A stretch of DNA of 64,000 nucleotides from Caulobacteraceae bacterium (GTDB taxonomy: Bacteria > Pseudomonadota > Alphaproteobacteria > Caulobacterales > Caulobacteraceae), in NCBI GenBank assembly GCA_027489335.1, contig JAIXZX010000005.1, positions 1 through 64,000 on the forward strand. Reading direction: 5' to 3'. Positions 8,355 to 14,606 of this stretch are shown here, piece by piece. The number at the start of each line of letters is the position of its first letter. Within the stretch, counting starts at the first letter, position 1. The translations under genes were made by a program, and so were the position numbers. Below the pieces are notes generated by a model that saw only the letters and a program-made list of their open reading frames with translations, had not been told where the DNA came from and ran no database searches.

Positions 8355-8528
8355 ATGCTGGGTTGGGCGATAGTGTTTGCGGTGCTGGCCGTGGCGGCCG
8401 GCTATCTCGGCTTCATGAGCCTCGCGGGCCTGGCGGCGACGATCGCCAAGGTGCTGTTTGTCCTGTTCCTGGTGCTGCTCGTGGCGAGCTTCGTCGTACG
8501 CGCCATTCGGGGGCAGTCCGTCGTCTGA
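8355..8528 (+). CDS. DUF1328 (UPF0391) small membrane protein
   Basis: 57-residue, almost wholly hydrophobic protein with two membrane segments, of the DUF1328/UPF0391 (YtjA-like) family. The family's function is unknown. The ATG at 8355 is preceded by GAGGAG; the frame extends 20 codons further up but across the EcfG promoter. A second copy of the family lies at 12656-12826 on the other strand, also with an EcfG motif, so the organism uses at least two of these in the stress regulon. Confidence 0.9.
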   Translation: MLGWAIVFAVLAVAAGYLGFMSLAGLAATIAKVLFVLFLVLLVASFVVRAIRGQSVV

Positions 8529-8554
8529 GCCGCGGCCAAGGTTGGCGCAAGATA

Positions 8555-8584
8555 AGAGGGCCGGAACGCAGGTTCCGGCCCTCT
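8555..8584. terminator. bidirectional terminator hairpin
   Basis: A 13-bp stem (8555-8567 with 8572-8584) between the convergent DUF1328 gene and the 97-residue membrane protein gene. Short T tracts flank it on both sides. Confidence 0.7.
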
Positions 8585-8599
8585 CTTGGTTTCAGGACT

Positions 8600-8893
8600 T
8601 CAGTTTGGCGCGTTTTGCGGCGGTTGGGTGGTCGGGCCGTCTGCGCCGTCGGCCTCGGGGATGCGCGGGGCCGGCGCCTCCTGATTGAACTCTGTCGCAT
8701 CCCCCGCCTGGCGGCCGGCATGGACGTCACCCTCCGCCAAGTCATCGGCGCGGAACAACCAGGCGGCCATCAGGCCGACAAAGGCCAAGGTGACCGACAC
8801 CAGCAGCACGATCATCACGGGCTTGCCCAGAGCGCCCTGGCGCGCGGGCGTCGCAGGCATCTTCGGAGCGTTCTTGTCTTGAGGTTCAACCAT
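8600..8893 (-). CDS. single-pass membrane protein, unknown
   Basis: 97-residue protein with one membrane helix at about residues 26-48 ('VMIVLLVSVTLAFVGLMAAW') and an acidic, proline-rich tail. I know no family. ATG 8893 has AAGGA upstream and follows the preceding small gene by 14 bases, so the two form an operon behind the EcfG motif at 9169-9193. Likely a stress-induced envelope protein; function unknown. Confidence 0.7.
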   Translation of the reverse strand: MVEPQDKNAPKMPATPARQGALGKPVMIVLLVSVTLAFVGLMAAWLFRADDLAEGDVHAGRQAGDATEFNQEAPAPRIPEADGADGPTTQPPQNAPN

Positions 8894-8907
8894 AAGGTGT
8901 TCCTTGG

Positions 8908-9120
8908 TTAGAAGCGAATGAGGTGAAGCGGGCTCGGCGCAGGCGGCGCGCCAGCCCCTGAATGGTCGGGCGCGGTAAGCGCGCCGAGCAGGGAAATGGC
9001 GCACGCCATGCTCGCGACCGAAGTCAGGGCCATCATCCGCCGGCGCGTACGCTGGGCGCGCCTGGAGGCTGTCTCCACATAGGCGAGGCCGCCATGGGCG
9101 GCTATGTATCCCCTGATCAT
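8908..9120 (-). CDS. small membrane protein, unknown
   Basis: Predicted 70-residue protein with a basic middle ('RRAQRTRRRM') and one hydrophobic segment ('ALTSVASMACAISLLGALT'). The frame is open to 9282, but that extension would cross the EcfG promoter, so I place the start at ATG 9120, preceded by a GAGG that is rather close. No recognised family. First gene of a two-gene EcfG unit with 8600-8893. Confidence 0.5.
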   Translation of the reverse strand: MIRGYIAAHGGLAYVETASRRAQRTRRRMMALTSVASMACAISLLGALTAPDHSGAGAPPAPSPLHLIRF

Positions 9121-9168
9121 CCTCAGCCCCGAGATCGGCGCAAAGCCAGGCTTTGCTGTTGGGGATAG

Positions 9169-9193
9169 AACGTCGGCGAAGCTTCTCCGTTCC
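9169..9193 (-). promoter_or_regulatory. EcfG promoter for two small membrane protein genes
   Basis: On the minus strand GGAAC (9193-9189), 16 bases, CGTT (9172-9169); the ATG at 9120 is about 50 bases further on. Confidence 0.83.
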
Positions 9194-9251
9194 GCTTGAG
9201 CGCGGGCTCCATGGGGCGCCGAAGAAATCTGAAAAAACTTTGCTGTGGCCG

Positions 9252-9276
9252 GGAACGGGTGTCGATCAGGCGAGTT
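9252..9276 (+). promoter_or_regulatory. EcfG-like promoter for the gsrN-type RNA
   Basis: GGAAC (9252-9256), then 16 bases and AGTT (9273-9276). Spacing equals the other EcfG motifs here but the -10 has A for C. A start would fall near 9283, right before the structured RNA. Confidence 0.68.
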
Positions 9277-9282
9277 ATTCAA

Positions 9283-9408
9283 CCTGCGGAGGCGGCGACG
9301 CCCCCCCCGACTTGAGGCTGGCGGTCATTCGCCAGCCTGCCGCCTCCGCACCCCCCCTTTTCTCGATGATACCCACTTTGGCGGACCCTCCAGGGTCCGC
9401 CTTTCTCT
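9283..9408 (+). ncRNA. gsrN: candidate GsrN-type general stress small RNA
   Basis: No credible protein is encoded here. Starting at the EcfG-like promoter, the RNA would fold with an 11-bp stem (9286-9296 with 9339-9349) enclosing an unpaired run of eight C (9301-9308) and a second 9-bp stem (9315-9323 with 9330-9338). Then comes a second exposed run of seven C (9351-9357) and a strong terminator hairpin (9380-9401). Caulobacter GsrN is known as a sigma-T-dependent RNA with exposed C-rich loops that bind target mRNAs such as katG, and relatives near GSR loci have been proposed. Homology is inferred from promoter, structure and place, not from alignment. Confidence 0.65.
9380..9407 (+). terminator. 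terminator of the candidate small RNA
   Basis: GGCGGACCCT (9380-9389) pairs with AGGGTCCGCC (9392-9401) and is followed by TTTCTCTT. The T tract is only on the plus strand, so it does not serve the minus-strand OmpA gene. Confidence 0.75.
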
Positions 9409-9445
9409 TGTGGGTCAGCTGCCTTGTGGGGCAGCCGCCATAGGG

Positions 9446-9898
9446 TCAGTCAGGCGAAGACAAGCGAAGTCGAATATCCACCCGGCGGCGCATGGGCCGA
9501 TCGACGCCATCGGGCCTCACGGCGTTCAGCTGTCCGGCAGCCTGGGTGTCAAAGGCCGCTTCAGGCAGGCCGGCCTCGGTGAGTGCCTGGGCTACGGTGG
9601 CGGCGCGGGCCTGCGACAGCGTCAGATTCGCCGCAGGGGCTCCGGTCGCGTCGGCCAGCCCCAGCACATCCACCCCTTCCACCGTGCAGCCAGCCGCCTG
9701 CCGGGCGGTGGCGGCGATCAGGCCGCGCGCCTCAGGGCCGAGCGTGGCCGAATCCGGCTCAAAATAGATTTCGGCTGAGACCGGGTCGCAACGGGAGTCC
9801 CGCGTCAGGCTCTCCCGCCAGGTCTGGCAGCCGCTCAGCACGAGCGCGCCTGCGATGCAGACGCCTTCCGTAAAGGCCGTTTTCGTTGCTCTATTCAT
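9446..9898 (-). CDS. OmpA-domain lipoprotein
   Basis: 150-residue protein with a signal peptide, lipobox 'LVLSGC' and an OmpA C-terminal (peptidoglycan-binding) domain: 'IYFEPDSATLGPEA' and 'LSQARAATVAQALTEAGLP', ending in 'MRRRVDIRLRL'. It would anchor in the outer membrane and hold peptidoglycan through diaminopimelate. ATG 9898 has GAGGGG nine bases ahead. No EcfG motif was found directly before it. Confidence 0.82.
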   Translation of the reverse strand: MNRATKTAFTEGVCIAGALVLSGCQTWRESLTRDSRCDPVSAEIYFEPDSATLGPEARGLIAATARQAAGCTVEGVDVLGLADATGAPAANLTLSQARAATVAQALTEAGLPEAAFDTQAAGQLNAVRPDGVDRPMRRRVDIRLRLSSPD

Positions 9899-9950
9899 TC
9901 CCAGCACCCCTCGGTTTGGCCCTGACACTCAATGCCCAGGGCGCACAGAA

Positions 9951-9978
9951 AGGGGCGGCCAGCATGCTGACCGCCCCT
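9951..9978 (-). terminator. terminator of the glycine-zipper gene
   Basis: AGGGGCGG (9951-9958) pairs with CCGCCCCT (9971-9978); the minus strand continues into TTTCT. It separates the gene ending at 10005 from the OmpA lipoprotein. Confidence 0.7.
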
Positions 9979-10004
9979 GAAATCACTTGGCTTCGCCGGC
10001 CCAA

Positions 10005-10349
10005 TCAGTAGCGAGGCTGGCCGTCTTCCCAGTAGTAGCGCTGGCTGGCTGAGTCGTAGAAGTAATACCGGCCCGCGCGCTCGTCGTAGTACTGGCGACG
10101 GTTGGGGACGTTGGCGCCGCAGCCGCCGTCTTCACGACAGCCCTTGTAGGCGCCAGCCGCACCGCCAGCGACAGCGCCGATGGCCGCGCCGGTGGACGCG
10201 CTGCCCGAGCCGACATTGTTGCCGATGACCGCACCGGCGAGCGCGCCGAGGGCCGCGCCGCCGGCGGCGTTACGTTCCACCGTGCCGGTGGAGGTGCAGG
10301 CCGCGGCCAGGAGGCCCGCGCCCGCGACAGCAATAAGAGACTTCATCAT
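10005..10349 (-). CDS. glycine-zipper lipoprotein
   Basis: 114-residue envelope protein: signal peptide, lipobox-like 'LAAAC' at residues 14-18, then a glycine-zipper stretch ('GGAALGALAGAVIGNNVGSG' and 'GAAIGAVAGGAAGAYKG') able to insert in or pack against membrane, and a tyrosine-rich C-terminus ('GRYYFYDSASQRYYWEDG'). Similar proteins are common stress-induced outer-membrane lipoproteins of unknown role. Start at the first of two adjacent ATGs (10349), with AAGGAGAG before it. An exact EcfG motif lies 35 bases upstream. Confidence 0.85.
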   Translation of the reverse strand: MMKSLIAVAGAGLLAAACTSTGTVERNAAGGAALGALAGAVIGNNVGSGSASTGAAIGAVAGGAAGAYKGCREDGGCGANVPNRRQYYDERAGRYYFYDSASQRYYWEDGQPRY

Positions 10350-10383
10350 TTCCAGGCTCTCCTTGAGCTTGTGCCGACAATCA

Positions 10384-10408
10384 AACGCTTCCCGCGGGGT
10401 CGGGTTCC
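10384..10408 (-). promoter_or_regulatory. EcfG promoter for the glycine-zipper lipoprotein
   Basis: On the minus strand GGAAC (10408-10404), 16 bases, CGTT (10387-10384). It is back to back with the EcfG promoter at 10449-10473. Confidence 0.87.
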
Positions 10409-10448
10409 CGTCCCAGGTGTCCTGCAGGCTTCGCCGGCCGCTACCGAG

Positions 10449-10473
10449 GGAACCGCTATCGTGCAGCGCCGTT
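10449..10473 (+). promoter_or_regulatory. EcfG promoter for the membrane protein / lipid kinase / phosphoesterase operon
   Basis: GGAAC (10449-10453), 16 bases, CGTT (10470-10473), 36 bases before the ATG at 10509. Confidence 0.87.
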
Positions 10474-10508
10474 AGCTTGGCCGCAGAGTTCATGATGGAG
10501 CGCCTCAA

Positions 10509-10934
10509 ATGTGGCCGCGATTTGGAAGACCCCGCCGCGACGGCGCGCCGCTGAACGTGGCGCCGCCCACCGCTCCCCTGGCCGTGGATCCGCGGGAGGT
10601 GGAGCGCGCCTATGAGCAGGGGCTGGCTGAGGGCCGCAGGACTGAGCGCCGTCGTCGCAGTCATCCCATACGCAATCTGATGATCGGCCTTGTGGCCCTG
10701 GCTGGCGGCGCCATGCTCGGGGTGGCGGCCTGGCACGGGTCGTTCGGCAAGGGGGGCGAAGTGGTGGATCAGAAACTCGCGGTGGCCGCAGATCGCGCCG
10801 AGCCGACCTTCCGGGCGGCGGCGGGGGAAGCCGGGGCCGTGCTCAGCGGCGCCGGACGTGAGCTGCAGCCCAGCGAAGGCGCCGGTGAGCCGGTCGAATC
10901 CAGCGCGCCCGACCCTACTGAACAAGCCCTTTAG
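10509..10934 (+). CDS. single-pass membrane protein, unknown
   Basis: 141-residue protein: proline-rich start, a strongly basic patch ('RRTERRRRSHPIRN') just before one membrane helix ('LMIGLVALAGGAMLGVAAW', about residues 56-74), then an acidic outer part. The basic patch predicts the N-terminus stays inside. No family recognised. GGAG precedes ATG 10509 by nine bases. First gene of a three-gene unit with a lipid-kinase-like protein and a metallophosphoesterase under an EcfG promoter. Confidence 0.72.
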   Translation: MWPRFGRPRRDGAPLNVAPPTAPLAVDPREVERAYEQGLAEGRRTERRRRSHPIRNLMIGLVALAGGAMLGVAAWHGSFGKGGEVVDQKLAVAADRAEPTFRAAAGEAGAVLSGAGRELQPSEGAGEPVESSAPDPTEQAL

Positions 10935-10943
10935 GCCGCGATC

Positions 10944-11864
10944 GTGATCGAGGGCGTCCGCAAGATCGAAGTGGTCCTGAATCTGGCCTCCGGTAGCGTT
11001 TCGGCTGATGCGCCACAGCAGGCTGAGGAAATCCTGTCCCAGTACGGGGTGAGCGCACGGGTCTGCGCCTCATCCTCAGGCGACCTGGAGCAGTGCCTGC
11101 GGGCCGCCCTGGATGCAGGCCCCGACCTGCTGGCGGTGGTGGCCGGCGACGGTACGGCCCGCCGCGCCGCAGAGATGTGCGGCCCGGTCGGCCCCCTGTT
11201 CGCCCCCCTGGCGGGGGGGACCATGAACATGCTGCCGCACGCCATCTATGGCGCGCGGCCCTGGCAGGAAGCCCTCGTCGATATCCTGGACGGCGGGGTC
11301 GAGCGGCCCCTGGCCGGGGGAACCGTCGATGGGAAGCTGTTCCTCGTGGCCGCCATCCTTGGCGCGCCGGCGCTCTGGGCTCCGGCCCGGGAAGCCATGC
11401 GCGAGGGTAAGGCCCGTCTCGCTCTGGAGCGCGCGCGCACCGCCTGGTCGCGAGCCTTCTCCAGCCGGTTGCGGTACGTCATCGGCGCCGGCCCGAGGGA
11501 AAAGGGCGAGGCGGTGATCTTCATGTGCCCGACCGCCAGCCGGCGTCTGTCGGATGACGAGCAGGCCCTGGAGGCGGCGGGCCTCGATCTGAACGGGGCG
11601 ATGGAGGCCTTCAGGCTCGGGCTGCACGCGGCGGTGGGCGACTGGCGCGATGACCCGGCGGTGGATCTCGGACTTTGCCGCGAAGCTCGGGTCTGGGCGC
11701 CTCGGGGCATACCGGCCCTGCTGGATGGGGAAAGCGTCCAGCTGGGCGCCTTCGCCCAGGTCGCCTTCGTGCCCCATGTGGCCCGGGTGCTCGCGCCCCG
11801 CGACGAACCGGCCGGCGCCGAGGGGGAGATCCTCGACGCTGCCGTCAATCCGGCGGTCGCATGA
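10944..11864 (+). CDS. diacylglycerol kinase-like (DAGK catalytic) protein
   Basis: 306-residue protein of the DAGK/YegS lipid-kinase fold. It shows 'EVVLNLASGSVSAD', the nucleotide loop 'LLAVVAGDGTARRAAEMC' and 'FAPLAGGTMNMLPHAIYG' (family motif GGTxN). The substrate is probably a lipid such as diacylglycerol or a sphingoid base; Caulobacteraceae do make sphingolipids, but the sequence does not decide. It opens with GTG at 10944, nine bases after the preceding gene, and its stop overlaps the next start (ATGA). Confidence 0.85.
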   Translation: MIEGVRKIEVVLNLASGSVSADAPQQAEEILSQYGVSARVCASSSGDLEQCLRAALDAGPDLLAVVAGDGTARRAAEMCGPVGPLFAPLAGGTMNMLPHAIYGARPWQEALVDILDGGVERPLAGGTVDGKLFLVAAILGAPALWAPAREAMREGKARLALERARTAWSRAFSSRLRYVIGAGPREKGEAVIFMCPTASRRLSDDEQALEAAGLDLNGAMEAFRLGLHAAVGDWRDDPAVDLGLCREARVWAPRGIPALLDGESVQLGAFAQVAFVPHVARVLAPRDEPAGAEGEILDAAVNPAVA

Positions 11865-12643
11865 TCCGCATCGCCCAACTCTCCGACATCCATTTCGGCG
11901 ACGAGAACCTGCCGGCCGTGGAGGCGGCGACCACGCTCTTGCAGGAGACGCCCCCTGATCTCGTCCTGATCACCGGCGACATCACCCGCTTTGCGGAGGT
12001 CGGGGAACTTGAGGCCGCGCGGGCCTGGCTCGAGCGGCTGCCGCGGCCCTGGCTGGTGACGCCAGGCAATCATGACGCCCCCTATCTCGCCTGGCATGAG
12101 CGAATTTTCGCGCCCTTCGCGCGGTTCGAGCGGATCATAGGTCCGGCCTGGAGCCAGTCGCATCTGGATGAACAGGTGGCCGTGGCCGGGGTGAACACCG
12201 CCCGGGGCGCACAGTGGCGTCTCAACTGGTCAAAGGGCCAGATTTCCCGCGACCAGGTGCGCACCGCCGTCAGCTTCCTGGACGCCGCCCCTGCGAACCG
12301 ACTGCGGCTGGTGGCGCTGCATCATCCGCTGACCGAGATGATCGCTGGTCCCATGACCGCCAAGGTCTGGGGCGGGGTCGACGCCGCCCGGGCCTTCAGT
12401 GAAGCCCGCGTGGACCTCGTCCTGTCGGGCCACGTGCACGCGCCGTTCGCCCTGCCTTACCCGTTCGCCGATGAACGCACCTACGCGGTGGGATGCGGCA
12501 CCCTGTCGGTGCGCGAGCGGGGCATCCCCGCCAGCTTCAACATCATTGAGGCTGACGAGGAGGCCATCCGGGTCAAGGCCCTGACCTGGTCGGGCAGTCA
12601 GTTCGAGGCCCATCGCACCTGGTCGCTGGATCGCCGGGCCTAG
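11861..12643 (+). CDS. calcineurin-like metallophosphoesterase
   Basis: 260-residue phosphoesterase with every metal motif in order: 'IAQLSDIHFGDEN', 'LITGDITRFAE', 'TPGNHDAPY', 'LVALHHPL' and 'LSGHVHAPF'. These bind two metal ions; family members cleave phosphodiesters, including cyclic nucleotides and UDP-diacylglucosamine. ATG 11861 overlaps the stop of the lipid-kinase gene by four bases, so the frame's longer upstream extension is unlikely. Pairing with a lipid kinase suggests a phospholipid or nucleotide substrate; this is inference. Confidence 0.87.
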   Translation: MIRIAQLSDIHFGDENLPAVEAATTLLQETPPDLVLITGDITRFAEVGELEAARAWLERLPRPWLVTPGNHDAPYLAWHERIFAPFARFERIIGPAWSQSHLDEQVAVAGVNTARGAQWRLNWSKGQISRDQVRTAVSFLDAAPANRLRLVALHHPLTEMIAGPMTAKVWGGVDAARAFSEARVDLVLSGHVHAPFALPYPFADERTYAVGCGTLSVRERGIPASFNIIEADEEAIRVKALTWSGSQFEAHRTWSLDRRA

Positions 12644-12655
12644 CGGGGACTGAAT

Positions 12656-12826
12656 CTAAACCCGGCGGCCTCGCACGAGGTGCATCAGCGTGGAGACCAG
12701 GAACAGCACCAGGAAGACCACGAAGAGGATCTTGGCGATGCCGATCGCAGCGCCGGCGATCGAGGTGAACCCGAGAAGGCCGGCGATCAGGGCGATCACC
12801 AGAAAGATCAGAGCCCAGTTCAACAT
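12656..12826 (-). CDS. second DUF1328 (UPF0391) small membrane protein
   Basis: 56-residue paralogue of the gene at 8355-8528, with the same two-helix pattern and a basic end ('LVRGRRV'). ATG 12826 is preceded by GGAGGG. It converges with the phosphoesterase gene. An EcfG motif lies about 75 bases upstream, beyond the sodB terminator hairpin. Confidence 0.9.
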   Translation of the reverse strand: MLNWALIFLVIALIAGLLGFTSIAGAAIGIAKILFVVFLVLFLVSTLMHLVRGRRV

Positions 12827-12870
12827 GGTTTGCCCTCCAGGGCTCAGCGCTACGACCAGCCCGCAAAGAA

Positions 12871-12901
12871 AAATCCCGCGACCCTTTCGGGCGCGGGATT
12901 T
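12871..12901 (-). terminator. sodB terminator
   Basis: AAATCCCGCG (12871-12880) with CGCGGGATTT (12892-12901); on the minus strand five Ts follow. It lies immediately downstream of the -10 of the EcfG promoter for the DUF1328 gene. Confidence 0.78.
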
Positions 12902-12902
12902 C

Positions 12903-12927
12903 AACGTACTTGACTGAGAGGCGTTCC
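12903..12927 (-). promoter_or_regulatory. EcfG promoter for the second DUF1328 gene
   Basis: On the minus strand GGAAC (12927-12923), 16 bases, CGTT (12906-12903). The predicted start falls inside the first arm of the sodB terminator. Confidence 0.85.
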
Positions 12928-12952
12928 CGGACGGGACAGCCTCGAACAGCCA

Positions 12953-13594
12953 TCAGGCCGTCGGCACGGGATGACGCCAGGCCTGACCCTTGCCACGGGC
13001 CGCGTCGTATTGGGCGGCGGCGAAGGTCCAGTGAGGCAGGTTGTCGAACCAGGCTTCTACGAAGGCCTTCCGGTCGTTCTGGTGATCCAGATAGTAGGCA
13101 TGCTCCCAGACGTCGCAGGTCAGCAGGGGCGTCAGGCCCTGGTGGGTCAGCAGGTCGTCGGCGTCGTGGGTGGACAGCACCTTCAGCTTGTCCCCTTCCG
13201 CGGCCAGCCAGCCCCAGCCCGAGGCGAAGTGGTTCACGGATTCGGTGACGAAGGCTTCCTTCAGCTTGTCCAGGCCGCCGAAGTCGCGGTCGATGGCGGC
13301 GGCCAGATCGCCCTGCGGCTGCTGCTTCTCACCGATCATGCAGGTCCAGAAGAAGGTGTGGTTGTAGGTCTGGGCGGCGTTGTTGAAGAGCTTCTTCTTC
13401 GCCGGATCGCCGGCGGCGGCCTTCACCACATCTTCCAGAGAGGCGGGGGTCTCGCCCGAGGCCTTCAGCAGATCGTTGAGCGTGTCGACGTACTTGGCGT
13501 GGTGCTTGTCGTGGTGAAACCGCATCGTCTCGGCGGAGATCACCGGCGACAGGGCGTCATAGGCGTAGGGGAGGTCGGGAAGCTTGAACATCAT
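12953..13594 (-). CDS. sodB: superoxide dismutase, iron type
   Basis: 213-residue Fe superoxide dismutase converting superoxide to oxygen and peroxide in the cytoplasm. Metal ligands are visible: the His of 'FHHDKHHAKY', the His of 'QTYNHTFFW', and the Asp and His of 'DVWEHAYYLDH'. The Gln in 'NAAQTYNHTFF' rather than a later Gln points to the iron form. No signal peptide. It is flanked by terminators on both sides and so stands as its own unit within the stress island; no EcfG motif lies before it. Confidence 0.95.
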   Translation of the reverse strand: MMFKLPDLPYAYDALSPVISAETMRFHHDKHHAKYVDTLNDLLKASGETPASLEDVVKAAAGDPAKKKLFNNAAQTYNHTFFWTCMIGEKQQPQGDLAAAIDRDFGGLDKLKEAFVTESVNHFASGWGWLAAEGDKLKVLSTHDADDLLTHQGLTPLLTCDVWEHAYYLDHQNDRKAFVEAWFDNLPHWTFAAAQYDAARGKGQAWRHPVPTA

Positions 13595-13616
13595 AGGTCC
13601 TCTGGCAGGCTGATAC

Positions 13617-13647
13617 GAAAAGAGGACGCGCCCGGTGACAGGGCGCG
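13617..13647 (-). terminator. terminator of the DUF883-like operon
   Basis: CGCGCCC (13627-13633) pairs with GGGCGCG (13641-13647); the minus strand continues TCCTCTTTT. It insulates sodB from the two genes upstream. Confidence 0.65.
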
Positions 13648-13727
13648 CCGCGAAGGATCTGAGCGGGTCGGTCTCCGGCGCGCGCCAGCCCCGCGGAGGG
13701 AGCCAGGCCGCGCCGGAACAACCAGAT

Positions 13728-14126
13728 TTAGTGACGTCCCGAGGACCGGCCCGCGAGATAGGCGCTGAGGGCTGTGGCGATCACCTTGGGGTTCTTCACC
13801 GCCAGAACGCCCGCCGCCAGGGTGGCCAGGAGGGCCGCCCCGCCCGCAGCCATGGGGTGTTGCCGGGCGAGATCGAAGGCCCGGGCCGCCAAGCTGTCGT
13901 CCTGCTGCAGGGCAGGGGGCAGGGAGGGACCCTTGCCGCGAACCGCGAAGACGGCGGCCACAAGGATCAGGGCGCAGACCAGGGCCAGCGTGGCCGCCGC
14001 GCCGGCGACGCCAAGAAGCGGCGCAAGCACGGCGAACAGGGCGAAGCCAGCCGCCGCGACGCCCATCAGCGTCAAGGCGGTCAGGGCCGCCAGGCCGATG
14101 ACCGCAAGAAGCGCCTTCTCGATCAA
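13728..14126 (-). CDS. small multi-pass membrane protein (holin-like), unknown
   Basis: 132-residue protein with three or four hydrophobic stretches (about residues 3-60 and 95-115). Proteins of this type next to DUF883 genes are sometimes annotated as holin-superfamily or YqjE-like; I cannot confirm that. It starts with TTG at 14126, overlapping the DUF883 stop by four bases, and so is translationally coupled. A second member of an EcfG-driven pair. Confidence 0.7.
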   Translation of the reverse strand: MIEKALLAVIGLAALTALTLMGVAAAGFALFAVLAPLLGVAGAAATLALVCALILVAAVFAVRGKGPSLPPALQQDDSLAARAFDLARQHPMAAGGAALLATLAAGVLAVKNPKVIATALSAYLAGRSSGRH

Positions 14127-14440
14127 CGGCGGCCGCCGGCGAGCAGCAGGCCGATCACCACGCCGATGCCGACAGCGACGCCGGTCGCCGCAAGCGGGCG
14201 CTCGCGGATATTTTCCACGACATAGCGTTGGGCTTCTTCAATCTGTTCGCCAGCCGTGTCGGCATAGGCGCGCGACTGGGCGCGGATCTGTTCGACGCCT
14301 TCCTGCACCGCCCGTTCGAAGTGCTTGGCGGCGTCGCGGAAGGTGCGCTGGGCGTCCTCGGCCAGGACCTGAGCGGAAGTCGCCGCCGACGTGGCGGCGG
14401 CCTTGGCTTCGTTCACGGCTCGGTCAGAAGCGTTCGACAT
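14123..14440 (-). CDS. DUF883 / YqjD-like membrane-anchored protein
   Basis: 105-residue protein with a long Ala-rich amphipathic helix region and one C-terminal membrane helix ('PLAATGVAVGIGVVIGLLLAGGRR'), the layout of the DUF883 (ElaB/YqjD) family. E. coli YqjD ties ribosomes to the inner membrane in stationary phase; whether this one does is unknown. GGAG precedes ATG 14440. The EcfG motif at 14495-14520 predicts stress induction, as is usual for the family in alphaproteobacteria. Confidence 0.83.
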   Translation of the reverse strand: MSNASDRAVNEAKAAATSAATSAQVLAEDAQRTFRDAAKHFERAVQEGVEQIRAQSRAYADTAGEQIEEAQRYVVENIRERPLAATGVAVGIGVVIGLLLAGGRR

Positions 14441-14494
14441 GCAGTATCTCCAGAGGTTCGAGGTCCCCGCACGCCTCGCACAGGGCTCCGCCAG

Positions 14495-14520
14495 AACGTC
14501 ACATAGGCCACGGCGGTTCC
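14495..14520 (-). promoter_or_regulatory. EcfG promoter for the DUF883 operon
   Basis: On the minus strand GGAAC (14520-14516), 17 bases, CGTT (14498-14495), about 55 bases before the ATG at 14440. Confidence 0.83.
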
Positions 14521-14606
14521 AGGTTCCAGGTCAGGGTGCGTCAAATCTTCGCAGGTTCTGCACGGTTCTTGTCGCATCGCTGCGCGGCCGGCGTTAGGCT
14601 TTGATC

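Noticed and set aside
10350..10925. Long N-terminal extension of the glycine-zipper protein
   Set aside because: It crosses two divergent EcfG promoters and the opposite-strand gene at 10509; the lipoprotein signal begins at 10349.
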